Below, piece by piece: positions 61,801 to 64,000 of a stretch of DNA of 64,000 bases (its first letter is position 1; the number at the start of each line of letters is the position of its first letter). Origin of the DNA: Congeria kusceri (Eukaryota > Mollusca > Bivalvia > Myida > Dreissenidae); NCBI GenBank assembly GCA_027627225.1, contig CM051024.1, positions 41,099,225 through 41,163,224 on the forward strand, written 5' to 3'. Position numbers and translations under genes: made by a program. The notes below the pieces were generated by a model. That model was not told the DNA's origin, did no database searches, and saw nothing but the letters and a program-made list of their open reading frames with translations.

Positions 61801-62851
61801 AGATATATATGTGCTACATAAAATGGAGGTAGATCTACTGAGCGTTACAACAAAAATGTGAATTTTGTGGCACGTAATTACTTTACGCAGTGATTGATTT
61901 GATGTCACTATCGAAGCATTTTGATATACACATAATATATCCCCTATGGACCTACCTGCGTCGATTTCCAACCAGGTTGGCATATGATTTGCTGTACCGA
62001 TATAGAACGTCGGTTTGTCATTGTCATCAGCATTGGGGTCCTTCGGATCTGAATCTACCTTGTTCACCTTTTGCCCTGTGCCTAGTATGCTCTTACCGAT
62101 GTTGATCTGGTCGCCAACTTAACGCAATGATGTTGTTTAAGAGTTTAATATTAAATGTAATATATAGATGAAAGAACTCCCTTGGGCGTACATATAATAT
62201 AACAATAAATGCATGTATCAACAGTTTGTCAATTTAGTTAACATGTACCAAATATCATTTACATAAGTACATAATAAAAAATAAATACAATGTAAACTTC
62301 ACAGTATTATTCATCATGTAGCTAATATAATTGCATTAAGGTATAATAAATAATACAAACAAAGCAAACACAACTTAATTGTACCATAATTCGTTTCGCA
62401 TTAAATGTATAGCGTAAATGTATAGTAGTAGTAGTAGTAGTAGTAGTAGCAGTAGTAGTAGTAGTAGTAGTAGTTGTTGTTTTGTTGTAGTAGAAGTAGT
62501 AGTAGTAGTTTCAAACACTTCGTAAAATCTGGTATCGCAGAAGGACCATAAACTACTAGCGTTGTCCAATCATTGGAATATTTAAAATGGTTAACTGTCT
62601 GATATCAGTCATGTAAAAATGGTGTAGATACTTACGCACAAAAGTAAAAGGTGGTGCGACATCGGCATAAAACGATAACTGTCCGCCGGCCGTTGCTGTT
62701 CCGCTGGTGAAACCGCTATATCCTGAGTTCGCACGTTGACATGACAATGTGTAGGTGAGCGATTCACTCTCGTCGGCGCAATATCGGCTCGAGTCACATG
62801 AAGCAGGATTGCATCCTGAGTCTAGGCATGCCTTTTTGTAAACGATGACCC
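23297..62851 (-). CDS. Giant cadherin-like type I membrane protein (3' part of gene, 5' end outside window)
   Basis: This is a multi-exon gene read right to left. I linked the exons through GT/AG sites, matching phases and continuous cadherin-repeat text. From the N-terminal side: an array of C1 and N2 exons (62851-45490), a C2-N1-C1-N2-C2-N1-C1 cassette run (45179-42016), then about ten further cadherin-like repeats (40950-25430), a transmembrane helix (exon 25430-25647), and a cytoplasmic tail in three exons (25194-23297). Cadherin hallmarks are clearest near the membrane: EDVNDHRPEM, VSDDDLPYE, FDYETLDTYSLLLDI, NVTDVNE, VSDKGSPPM. More distal repeats keep the fold pattern but lose calcium motifs and gain cysteines. 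The tail has no catenin-binding signature that I can see, so classical adhesion signalling is unlikely; an adhesion or recognition role is an inference. Four lesions (26.18, 26.66, 28.13 and 30.71 kb) and a nonsense codon in array unit D (58647-58649) interrupt the frame. Confidence 0.8.
23400..24362 (-). other. Intron of cadherin-like gene
   Basis: It is bounded by CCAG|gtattg on the right and ttgcag|G on the left (minus-strand reading). It is AT-rich with nothing else recognised. Confidence 0.6.
24363..24539 (-). CDS. Cadherin-like gene, cytoplasmic tail exon
   Basis: The exon has 177 bases (phase 2 in, phase 2 out) between aatcag|G and CAG|gtattg. It encodes SSARIKTEVVNTSVSLPNHI and a Tyr-rich part (EPQFDYLYNNGERSAF). 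The Tyr residues (DYLY) could be signalling sites, but no known tail motif is evident. Confidence 0.75.
25090..25194 (-). CDS. Cadherin-like gene, juxtamembrane cytoplasmic exon
   Basis: It encodes basic RRFVMPQHKIEHH, then a poly-Ser and acidic stretch (SSSSSSCSSDSDDEVPPYSR) that resembles casein-kinase-2 target sequence. The Ser run comes from a short AGC microsatellite. Acceptor aaatag|A and donor CAG|gtatat; phases match both neighbours. Confidence 0.75.
25430..25647 (-). CDS. Cadherin-like gene, transmembrane exon
   Basis: The acceptor ctgacag|GTC starts in phase 0. The exon begins VSDKGSPPMFTTLELTVNYT, the last strands of the membrane-proximal cadherin repeat. A short Cys-containing linker (SNCISCSST) follows, then the hydrophobic helix TLIGVLATECVIVAILIL and the basic stop-transfer KSR. 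Topology is N-outside. Confidence 0.85.
26053..26290 (-). CDS. Cadherin-like gene, membrane-proximal repeat, frameshifted exon
   Basis: It starts after gtttctag in phase 0 with SGTSITTAFLVIFANDADIN and ends after KLNYHKVFSFNIM, in phase with VSDKGSPPM. The first part (to KILGNGLG) and the second (ENSSAWSLCDKKKRSTGQ) lie in different frames. The exon is 238 bases where 237 would keep phase, so one base is extra near the GGG at 26181-26187. This is a pseudogene lesion or a sequence error. Confidence 0.7.
26540..26747 (-). CDS. Cadherin-like gene, repeat exon with in-frame TAG
   Basis: It encodes NNTDKMIYLAKKWDLEDNLP, the C half of a repeat, and ends with the canonical calcium linker EDVNDHRPEM. 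At 26660-26662 the codon after SSTMITV is TAG; the frame is open on both sides (CKDTGQHVSILYLNFVIEDV). The exon is otherwise intact, with acceptor tttcctcag and donor AAG|gtatat. Confidence 0.75.
27152..27255 (-). CDS. Cadherin-like gene, repeat exon (N half)
   Basis: The exon has 104 bases, phase 0 in and 2 out. It encodes NIGTKFDFGLQCTDEDFVDE and ends HYF, joining in frame to RLNNTDKM of the next exon. The donor is CAG|gtatat. Confidence 0.75.
27465..27655 (-). CDS. Cadherin-like gene, typical cadherin repeat exon (C half)
   Basis: It encodes GKVTLKKKFDYETLDTYSLL and the linker NVTDVNE, a textbook cadherin pattern (fDYE...Y.l.l...D...v.DvNe). Acceptor tttattatttag and donor AAG|gtagct; phases fit both neighbours. 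Confidence 0.8.
28066..28250 (-). CDS. Cadherin-like gene, cadherin repeat exon (N half), frameshifted
   Basis: It begins after ctgttcacag with HSYPSIRHLPDTIDVPEDT, a classic repeat start, then PVVSDDDLPYE with the DXD calcium motif. The continuation DHTFTMKVSPSYASSYFRLD is one frame off. The exon is 185 bases where 186 fits the phases, so one base is missing near 28128-28138. Confidence 0.75.
28876..28959 (-). CDS. Cadherin-like gene, short repeat exon (C half)
   Basis: The exon has 84 bases, phase 1-1, between ctaagtag|AC and AATT|gtaagc. It encodes YSIKFCVGDRKHPNHDCG and FLDVTFN, the last strands of a repeat, and joins in frame to the next repeat (SHSYPSI). The acceptor is only moderately good. 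Confidence 0.55.
29469..29612 (-). CDS. Cadherin-like gene, repeat exon (N half)
   Basis: It encodes TISKQVDQSTVFNWTSLL and then EEGDSLNYTCIVSNSNNP. The acceptor is tttctag|GA. The donor is chosen as ACAT|gtaaat because it keeps phase 1; a gtgtga site a few bases earlier would break phase. Confidence 0.65.
30217..30387 (-). CDS. Cadherin-like gene, repeat exon (C half)
   Basis: The exon has 171 bases, phase 1-1. It encodes FVIKTYVAGINIERQFAATL through GQLTITVIANNGPQL, ending at the boundary to the next repeat. Acceptor tttgcag, donor ACCG|gtaaat. Confidence 0.75.
30583..30759 (-). CDS. Cadherin-like gene, repeat exon (N half), frameshifted
   Basis: It starts ITNLPNAAPVNITEDE, then the frame shifts near 30705-30716 and continues FDPHLFAIETKCDNVDDEVI to the donor AATG|gtaaca. 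Phase 0 entry requires the acceptor ctctagag|ATT, which is weaker than the tag two bases upstream. One base appears to be missing. Confidence 0.65.
31186..31325 (-). CDS. Cadherin-like gene, repeat exon (C half)
   Basis: It encodes VIKTTSTLPASYPFTTYVLN and a paired-Cys strand (DSCDSYSVCPLFLYV). Acceptor ctcggcag, donor TAC|gtaagt. With the exon before it, it forms the cadherin-type join FEIDTTTGVIKTT. Confidence 0.8.
31481..31665 (-). CDS. Cadherin-like gene, repeat exon (N half)
   Basis: The exon has 185 bases between gtttgcag|A and ACAG|gtgcgg. It encodes LCGPVPKCQSGTYNVTSELD, GEVVFRVRALITNNPSS and ends NFFEIDTTTG, the usual mid-repeat motif. No lesion is seen. Confidence 0.8.
32247..32385 (-). 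CDS. Cadherin-like gene, repeat exon (C half)
   Basis: It encodes QLGNISLTTYMYDTPKNATY, KIIICGHERRNEICEFLTVD and ends RNN. The acceptor is tttttccag; the donor AC|gtgttg is weak but is the one that preserves phase. Confidence 0.65.
32851..33015 (-). CDS. Cadherin-like gene, repeat exon (N half)
   Basis: It encodes RLTVDLKKGSEHDIIFSTMY, then NENLTYHYHFFDEDSGDN. The acceptor is cattccag. The donor TACT|gtagta gives phase 1 and joins to QLGNISL. Confidence 0.75.
33344..33577 (-). CDS. Cadherin-like gene, Cys-rich repeat exon (C1-like)
   Basis: The exon has 234 bases, phase 1-1. It begins YKLYKKACIISTSPYSPPCG and carries six Cys, then DGYGAQDNRNFTFHVI and the boundary EAPRFRNLP. It resembles the C1 module of the array (YKKAC...C...C), so it is probably an older relative. 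Confidence 0.75.
33858..33991 (-). CDS. Cadherin-like gene, repeat exon
   Basis: It encodes SSDNHTLEDNITCWIDYVHD to DPNNTFRWN, the middle of a repeat. The acceptor ttgtaag|G has a weak pyrimidine tract, but the phase and text continuity are good. The donor is ACT|gtaagt. Confidence 0.65.
34256..34445 (-). repeat. Dispersed repeat, copy 2 of the 1665-1852 family
   Basis: In reverse complement it carries GTGTGAGGTTCGGTATGCC, GTTTAAACCCCCAATGCTTC and GGTGACCCCAGTTTTAA, as at 1665-1852. It lies in the intron between exons 34647-34750 and 33858-33991. Confidence 0.6.
34647..34750 (-). CDS. Cadherin-like gene, repeat-start exon
   Basis: It encodes KPRITTLPNETSLHEDIDAE and ends YDYNYD, matching the opening of a cadherin repeat (P.i..LP....l.ED). 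Phase 0 in, 2 out; acceptor ttttcatag, donor ACAG|gtatgt. Confidence 0.7.
34751..37617 (-). other. Large intron of cadherin-like gene
   Basis: This is a 2.87 kb intron, donor TGG|gtatgt, acceptor ttttcatag. It contains an inverted repeat pair (35540-35620 and 37288-37365) and two copies of TCAGGGAATGCATAACAA (about 36627 and 37255). Otherwise it is AT-rich without coding signs. Confidence 0.6.
35540..37365. repeat. Inverted repeat pair ~1.7 kb apart in an intron
   Basis: AAGCCCATGTTGTGGCCCAA and TATTCCATATAATCAC at about 35550-35585 match the reverse complement of 37318-37360 (ATGCCCATGTTGTGGCCCAA, TATTCCATGTGATCA). The similarity continues through a CATAG.CTTTGA phrase. It may mark the ends of a degenerate element or two opposed repeat copies. 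Confidence 0.5.
37618..37760 (-). CDS. Cadherin-like gene, repeat exon (C half)
   Basis: It encodes EIYLTTNISIWLAWPNKNYT and a two-Cys strand (SESCYTTTCQMDVTIWYTNW). Acceptor gtttccag, donor TGG|gtatgt. Joined to the exon before it, it gives the cadherin-type NPLTGEIYL. Confidence 0.75.
37950..38108. mobile_element. Foldback (MITE-like) element 1
   Basis: The left arm ATCTGACACGAGTTGTCATT followed by TCATACCATATTTTAT pairs almost perfectly with the right arm ATAAAATATGGTATGA, AATGACAACGAGTGTCAGAT. The centre (GTTAGTAAG..CTTACTAAC) also pairs, so the whole ~150 bp can form one hairpin. It lies in an intron. Confidence 0.7.
38185..38330. mobile_element. Foldback (MITE-like) element 2
   Basis: TATATCGCCACCTTAGTATT and ACAAGGGCC pair with GGCCCTTGCAATCCTAAAG and TGGCGATATA across a short loop (about 38232-38318). 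Two GACGTCATTT words precede it. It lies 80 bp from foldback element 1, and both may be parts of one larger element. Confidence 0.6.
38489..38562 (-). CDS. Cadherin-like gene, short repeat exon
   Basis: The exon has 74 bases, phase 2 in and 1 out. It encodes GNWSNLTWSLENGGFKEATI and ends NPLTG. It holds two N-glycosylation sequons (NWS, NLT). Acceptor ttttgcag, donor CAG|gtaggA-type. Confidence 0.7.
39136..39256 (-). CDS. Cadherin-like gene, repeat-start exon
   Basis: It encodes SCYQTPNCSHQQILDLNDTH and SDNDSLFMMIYPSP. The acceptor catttcag at 39257 is good. The 3' boundary is less sure: the donor CTAC|gtatca gives the needed phase 2, but two later GT sites (near 39109 and 39096) also would. 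Confidence 0.55.
39805..39927 (-). CDS. Cadherin-like gene, repeat exon (C half)
   Basis: The exon has 123 bases, phase 1-1. It encodes TGKIYVVKPMDFEFSYTFNM and NCSSFDITL. It joins the exon before it as FELDTSTGKIYVVKPMDFE, a classic cadherin mid-repeat. Acceptor tatttcag, donor CTCT|gtaagc. Confidence 0.8.
40774..40950 (-). CDS. Cadherin-like gene, repeat exon (N half)
   Basis: It encodes GTDVIVYKNDSEPHVKVINF, an acidic loop (DEDDDNDE), then QNILFELDT. Acceptor ttttgtag, donor ACTT|gtaggt. Length is 177 bases, phase 1-1. Confidence 0.75.
40951..42015 (-). other. Intron of cadherin-like gene
   Basis: It is AT-rich. A short CCACCACCACCACTACTACTG run at 41905-41927 lies close to the C1 exon, as trinucleotide runs do in the paralogous introns at 43.6-44.0 kb and in the array. 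Confidence 0.5.
42016..42237 (-). CDS. Cadherin-like gene, module C1 (cassette 1)
   Basis: The exon has 222 bases, phase 1-1. It encodes IQFDVKKKKCGDELCEPC then ITDFCTNEDETYFYTVDCEK and ends DGYPPFEYA. Cys pattern C-x4-C-x2-C-x5-C then C. It shares these with exon 44021-44239 and, more distantly, with the array C1 exons. The acceptor aataag|GA is weak. Confidence 0.75.
42541..42738 (-). CDS. Cadherin-like gene, module N1 (cassette 1)
   Basis: The exon has 198 bases, phase 1-1. It encodes NITRLHENTDREKLIWTV, a Cys-bearing stretch (FKCNNTYTCAESHHSDKCAV) and ends YYGTQRG. It is the paralogue of exon 44474-44671, with identical length. Acceptor ttttccag, donor GAG|gtacat. Confidence 0.8.
42940..43062 (-). 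CDS. Cadherin-like gene, module C2 (cassette 1)
   Basis: The exon has 123 bases, phase 1-1. It encodes YGFIRVKQPLGSEPATFLQV and VEMCVKNRRLYYVCQVLDIT. It is the paralogue of exon 45057-45179. Acceptor aacactacag, donor AATAT|gtgagt. Confidence 0.8.
43196..43354 (-). CDS. Cadherin-like gene, module N2 (cassette 1)
   Basis: The exon has 159 bases, phase 1-1. It encodes VNKVDSNPINETDDNDKPTF and ends PTWLEIDQ. It is the paralogue of the array N2 exons (VNKVDSNPKDPNADDNDKPT). Acceptor tcctttag, donor CAAG|gtatat. Confidence 0.8.
43588..43972. repeat. Long trinucleotide repeat, (ACT)n then (AGT)n
   Basis: ACT-rich units (to about 43740) switch to AGT-rich units (43741-43945) with TTG and GAA interruptions, then back to ACT. 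The two halves are complementary and could fold on themselves. It is in the intron between modules C1 (44021-44239) and N2 (43196-43354). The long Leu/Val ORF over it is an artefact of the repeat. Confidence 0.9.
44021..44239 (-). CDS. Cadherin-like gene, module C1 (cassette 2)
   Basis: The exon has 219 bases, phase 1-1. It encodes IKFEVKKKQCLKELCEPC then ITDFCTNERNEYSYTVDCEK and ends TNPPFDFK. It is a close paralogue of exon 42016-42237. Acceptor gtttag|GC, donor AAAT|gtaagt. Confidence 0.8.
44474..44671 (-). CDS. Cadherin-like gene, module N1 (cassette 2)
   Basis: The exon has 198 bases, phase 1-1. It encodes LPITRLHANTDREKLIWTVT, YNCNGIYTCAQSHDSDKCAV and ends YYGTQTG. Acceptor ttttccag, donor CAG|gtactt. 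It is intact, unlike the N1 part of the array chimeras. Confidence 0.8.
45057..45179 (-). CDS. Cadherin-like gene, module C2 (cassette 2), source of the array chimera
   Basis: The exon has 123 bases, phase 1-1. It encodes DGYIRVKQPLGSESATS and QMCVKNRRLYVACQLLYIT. Its first 23 bases (45157-45179, DGYIRVK) are repeated at the start of each chimeric array exon; the rest is unique to this copy. The array breakpoint therefore falls inside this exon. Confidence 0.8.
45490..45651 (-). CDS. Cadherin-like gene, array module N2, unit A
   Basis: The exon has 162 bases, phase 1-1. It encodes LGDQINIGKSILGTGQKVNK, NADDNDKPTFYIGTANHMPT and ends WLEIDA. Acceptor gagttaag|TT, donor GCAG|gtaggt. In this unit it can splice to the intact C2 exon 45057-45179. 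Confidence 0.8.
45957..46046. repeat. AGT microsatellite, unit A
   Basis: (AGT)n with GCA, TTG and GAA interruptions, in the N2-C1 intron. Equivalent runs are at about 50125-50214, 54293-54380, 58257-58344 and 62421-62511. The larger run at 43588-43972 is in the same intron of the older cassette. Confidence 0.85.
46171..46386 (-). CDS. Cadherin-like gene, array module C1, unit A
   Basis: The exon has 216 bases, phase 1-1. It encodes VIVYKKACLDAGCNPASCDS, YCADESESLTYTVSC and ends FYADVAPPFTFV. Cys spacing parallels the older C1 modules (C..C..C..YC...YTV.C) and so does the end (PPF.F). Acceptor cacttag|GG, donor TGC|gtgagt. Confidence 0.8.
47173..47971 (+). CDS. Nested two-exon hypothetical gene, unit A copy
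   Basis: Exon 1 is 47173-47276 (ATG to CCAAG|gtatgt), exon 2 is 47755-47971 (ttaatttcag|T to TAA), and phases match (2+1). The 106-residue product includes MFSIGKLTKKPSQMASLIP, AAVAFPYSSTAGCNQLMFKH, LLAYTDVIKILQQRTSLAPV and ends KARAVYLAFNM. I do not recognise the family; there is no signal peptide or membrane segment. It lies in the ~2.8 kb intron of the large gene on the opposite strand. Its codons are richer in G+C than the surroundings. AATAAA is at 48669-48674. An in-frame TGA lies just upstream of the ATG; a second ATG is at 47209. It could be a captured gene fragment. Confidence 0.55.
48669..48674 (+). other. Polyadenylation signal of the nested gene, unit A
   Basis: AATAAA about 700 bp after the nested stop codon, in AT-rich 3' UTR-like sequence. 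The same site is kept in units B, C and D. Confidence 0.4.
49154..49347 (-). CDS. Chimeric C2/N1 exon at the A/B unit junction
   Basis: It begins like C2 (acceptor aactatacag, DGYIRVK) and then, after a short ATTACCTCA duplication, becomes an N1 module (TSLHVNTDIKKNLWTIDAMC ... GWIGTDG, donor GATG|gtatgt). The two parts are in different frames. Its 194 bases are not a multiple of three, so inclusion between phase-1 neighbours shifts the frame and reaches a stop in the next C1 exon. Skipping joins N2 to C1 in frame (WLEIDAGVIVYKKAC). Confidence 0.75.
49658..49819 (-). CDS. Cadherin-like gene, array module N2, unit B
   Basis: The sequence is the same as the unit A copy over the exon, with the same splice sites and phases. 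Confidence 0.75.
50339..50554 (-). CDS. Cadherin-like gene, array module C1, unit B
   Basis: The sequence is the same as the unit A copy (KKACLDAGCNPASC). Intact, phase 1-1. Confidence 0.75.
51341..52139 (+). CDS. Nested two-exon hypothetical gene, unit B copy
   Basis: Exons 51341-51444 and 51923-52139. Same protein and splice sites as the unit A copy; AATAAA near 52837. No change was seen in the coding part. Confidence 0.5.
53322..53515 (-). CDS. Chimeric C2/N1 exon at the B/C unit junction
   Basis: Same breakpoint and frame conflict as 49154-49347. Confidence 0.7.
53826..53987 (-). CDS. Cadherin-like gene, array module N2, unit C
   Basis: Same as unit A except one residue (TSNHMPT in place of TANHMPT). 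From about here rightward the sequence changes to the second variant class. Confidence 0.75.
54505..54720 (-). CDS. Cadherin-like gene, array module C1, unit C
   Basis: Variant copy with AGCIPASC in place of AGCNPASC and YTLSC in place of YTVSC. Intact, phase 1-1. Confidence 0.75.
55507..56305 (+). CDS. Nested two-exon hypothetical gene, unit C copy
   Basis: Exons 55507-55610 and 56089-56305. It differs from units A and B by one substitution, Ile to Met (TDVMKILQQ). The right inverted repeat of its insert is lost in the ~200 bp deletion near 57131. Confidence 0.5.
57287..57480 (-). CDS. Chimeric C2/N1 exon at the C/D unit junction
   Basis: Same breakpoint and frame conflict as 49154-49347. 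Confidence 0.7.
57791..57952 (-). CDS. Cadherin-like gene, array module N2, unit D
   Basis: Variant copy with KVDSDPKDPN in place of KVDSNPKDPN. Intact, phase 1-1. Confidence 0.75.
58469..58684 (-). pseudogene. Array module C1, unit D, with a nonsense codon
   Basis: The codon after KKACLDA is TGA at 58647-58649 (GGA in other units), so this copy would end translation if included. The rest of the exon is intact, and its splice sites are kept (acceptor cacatag, donor TGC|gtgagt). Confidence 0.75.
59471..60269 (+). CDS. Nested two-exon hypothetical gene, unit D copy
   Basis: Exons 59471-59574 and 60053-60269. It shares the Ile-to-Met change with unit C. The flanking inverted repeats (about 58993 and 61181) are intact. 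Confidence 0.5.
61452..61645 (-). CDS. Chimeric C2/N1 exon at the D/E unit junction
   Basis: Same breakpoint and frame conflict as 49154-49347. Confidence 0.7.
61956..62117 (-). CDS. Cadherin-like gene, array module N2, unit E
   Basis: Variant copy sharing KVDSDPKDPN with unit D. Intact, phase 1-1. Confidence 0.75.
62636..62851 (-). CDS. Cadherin-like gene, array module C1, unit E
   Basis: Variant copy with CLDSGCNPASC. The donor has changed from gtgagt to gtaagt, closer to consensus. This is the most upstream exon of the large gene in the window. Confidence 0.75.
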
Positions 62852-63637
62852 CTAAGTGAAACATTTTATAGACAATATTCCGTACCATGATTTAATAGTA
62901 TTTATGGCATTTCTAATCCCATCCACTCATTAAAACACAGCATACATTTCAAATGTATAATGAATCGGAAATATTTAAATATAGAATAAGACTGAACGTG
63001 ATTTTGTATACACCGGTCATATTATCATACAATTGACGAGTCGCTAACGACTTTGATGAAATCAAACTGCATTTAAACTGGCTTTCTGCGAAATTAAAAG
63101 ATACCGGCTAAAATCATGACATTGTTATACGAATGTTATCCGAGAACAAAGTTCATGTTATTAAGGTATTCAACCCCTAATTAGCTCGTTAATTTTCGTG
63201 TGATTTCGACGAAAGCCGTAGCCGTCGTACTTTACCGTTCGCATTCGGAATACATACAAAACTTCTTTAAAAATTATATATTTCTTTAGCTACGCCGTAG
63301 TATTTGTTTCAGATTTTAATATCGTCGCTTTAAAAGCAAATTACATATAAAATAACTATTAAAATGTAACGAGTATAATTAAAACAAAAGTTGAATCGGG
63401 GTTTGTTCCGTTTGAAAATCATGATCATTTGAACGCTTATTGAATTTTATGTGCATATGACAGCGTTTATTTACCTTGATATAAATCATTCTGACTGACG
63501 AAAACGTAATAAAACAGGTAGATTTTCAAGAGAAAAAGACACAGTAACAATGTAAATTTTGTCGGCTATGATCAGCTGCCATGATCTGTGACAATGTGGT
63601 TGGAAAATTACCGAGGAGCATATTAGTTTGACTGTCT

Positions 63638-63741
63638 ATGTATACGTGCAATATTGTAACATTGACTAATGAGATGTCAATAATGTTCTCTATTGGAAAA
63701 CTGACAAAGAAACCAAGTCAAATGGCAAGCCTAATACCAAG
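63638..63741 (+). CDS. Nested hypothetical gene, unit E copy, exon 1 only
   Basis: Exon 1 is identical in layout to the other copies. The second exon would lie just past the right edge of the window. Confidence 0.45.
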
Positions 63742-64000
63742 GTATGTACGGGTTAGTATCAGTTTATTATCTAATTGTAAAGCCATTTGTTTGTATGGTA
63801 ATAGTTAGTAAGATAATGACAACTCGTGAATGGTCGTGTAAATATACTTAATAAAAATGTTTGGTTTTTATTTATACACCGAACATAAAGTTTGGAAATA
63901 CAATAAGATGAAGTACTAGTATTAGTTTCCAAGTTTATTTAACACAGTTCTATGTTTTGAAATAATCATATAATTATGTTACAATTTCCATATTGAAAAT

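Larger units (their letters stand above)
45157..64000 (-). repeat. Tandem array of a ~4.17 kb gene segment, units A-E
   Basis: Units A 45157-49324, B 49325-53492, C 53493-57457, D 57458-61622 and E 61623 to past the edge are head-to-tail and nearly identical. Lengths are 4168, 4168, 3965 and 4165. Each has an N2 exon, a C1 exon, a trinucleotide repeat, a nested opposite-strand gene and the chimeric exon. A and B look almost identical; C and D share a second set of variants; E mixes both. Unit C lacks about 200 bp at the junction near 57131. Confidence 0.95.

Noticed and set aside
45157..64000. A CRISPR-like or satellite array
   Set aside because: The unit is 4.17 kb with exons, introns and a nested gene. 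It is a segmental gene duplication.

Overview
The window looks like eukaryotic, probably molluscan (bivalve) nuclear DNA. It is AT-rich, with short exons bounded by GT/AG, long introns, and dense dispersed repeats of the kind seen in bivalve genomes: AAGGTCA runs, GGACGGACGG tails, and a GTGTCGT...GATTAGCCTGTGCAGTCCGC fragment I associate with Dreissena. The species is an inference from memory of repeat style, not a database match. There are no rRNA genes, CRISPR arrays or bacterial operons.

Layout. Positions 1-22100 are gene-poor and repeat-rich. They hold one broken PIF/Harbinger transposase (5246-5786, minus), several two- to five-unit tandem repeats, and two ~450-500 bp elements with terminal inverted repeats starting TTAAAGGGAC/TAAAAGGGAC, each enclosing a tRNA-like sequence. 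From 23297 to the right edge runs one large minus-strand gene. I rebuilt its exons by hand from splice sites, reading-frame phase and cadherin-repeat logic. It encodes a type I membrane protein: a long ectodomain of cadherin and degenerate Cys-rich cadherin-like repeats, one transmembrane helix (exon 25430-25647), and a ~130-residue cytoplasmic tail ending at the stop at 23297-23299. The 5' end lies beyond 64000.

Ectodomain modules. Each repeat is usually split over two exons, an N half and a C half, and nearly all exons are symmetric phase 1-1. Between 42016 and 45651 a four-exon cassette (named here N1-C1-N2-C2, two repeats) occurs almost twice. To its right, 45157-64000 is a head-to-tail array of a ~4.17 kb unit: four complete copies and part of a fifth. 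Each complete unit carries exons C1 and N2 plus a chimeric exon in which the start of C2 is fused out of frame to N1 at the unit junction. Including the chimera breaks the frame; skipping it joins N2 to C1 in frame, giving one 126-residue cadherin-like repeat per unit.

The long intron of each unit also carries, on the opposite strand, a small two-exon gene (106 codons, with a polyadenylation signal) lying between ~22 bp inverted repeats. It looks like a captured or mobile gene that was amplified with the array.

The membrane-proximal part of the big gene (26-31 kb) has three one-base frameshifts and one in-frame TAG, while the exons from 31 to 46.4 kb show none. Either this end is decaying or the assembly is poorer there. 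Array unit D has its own nonsense codon in C1.
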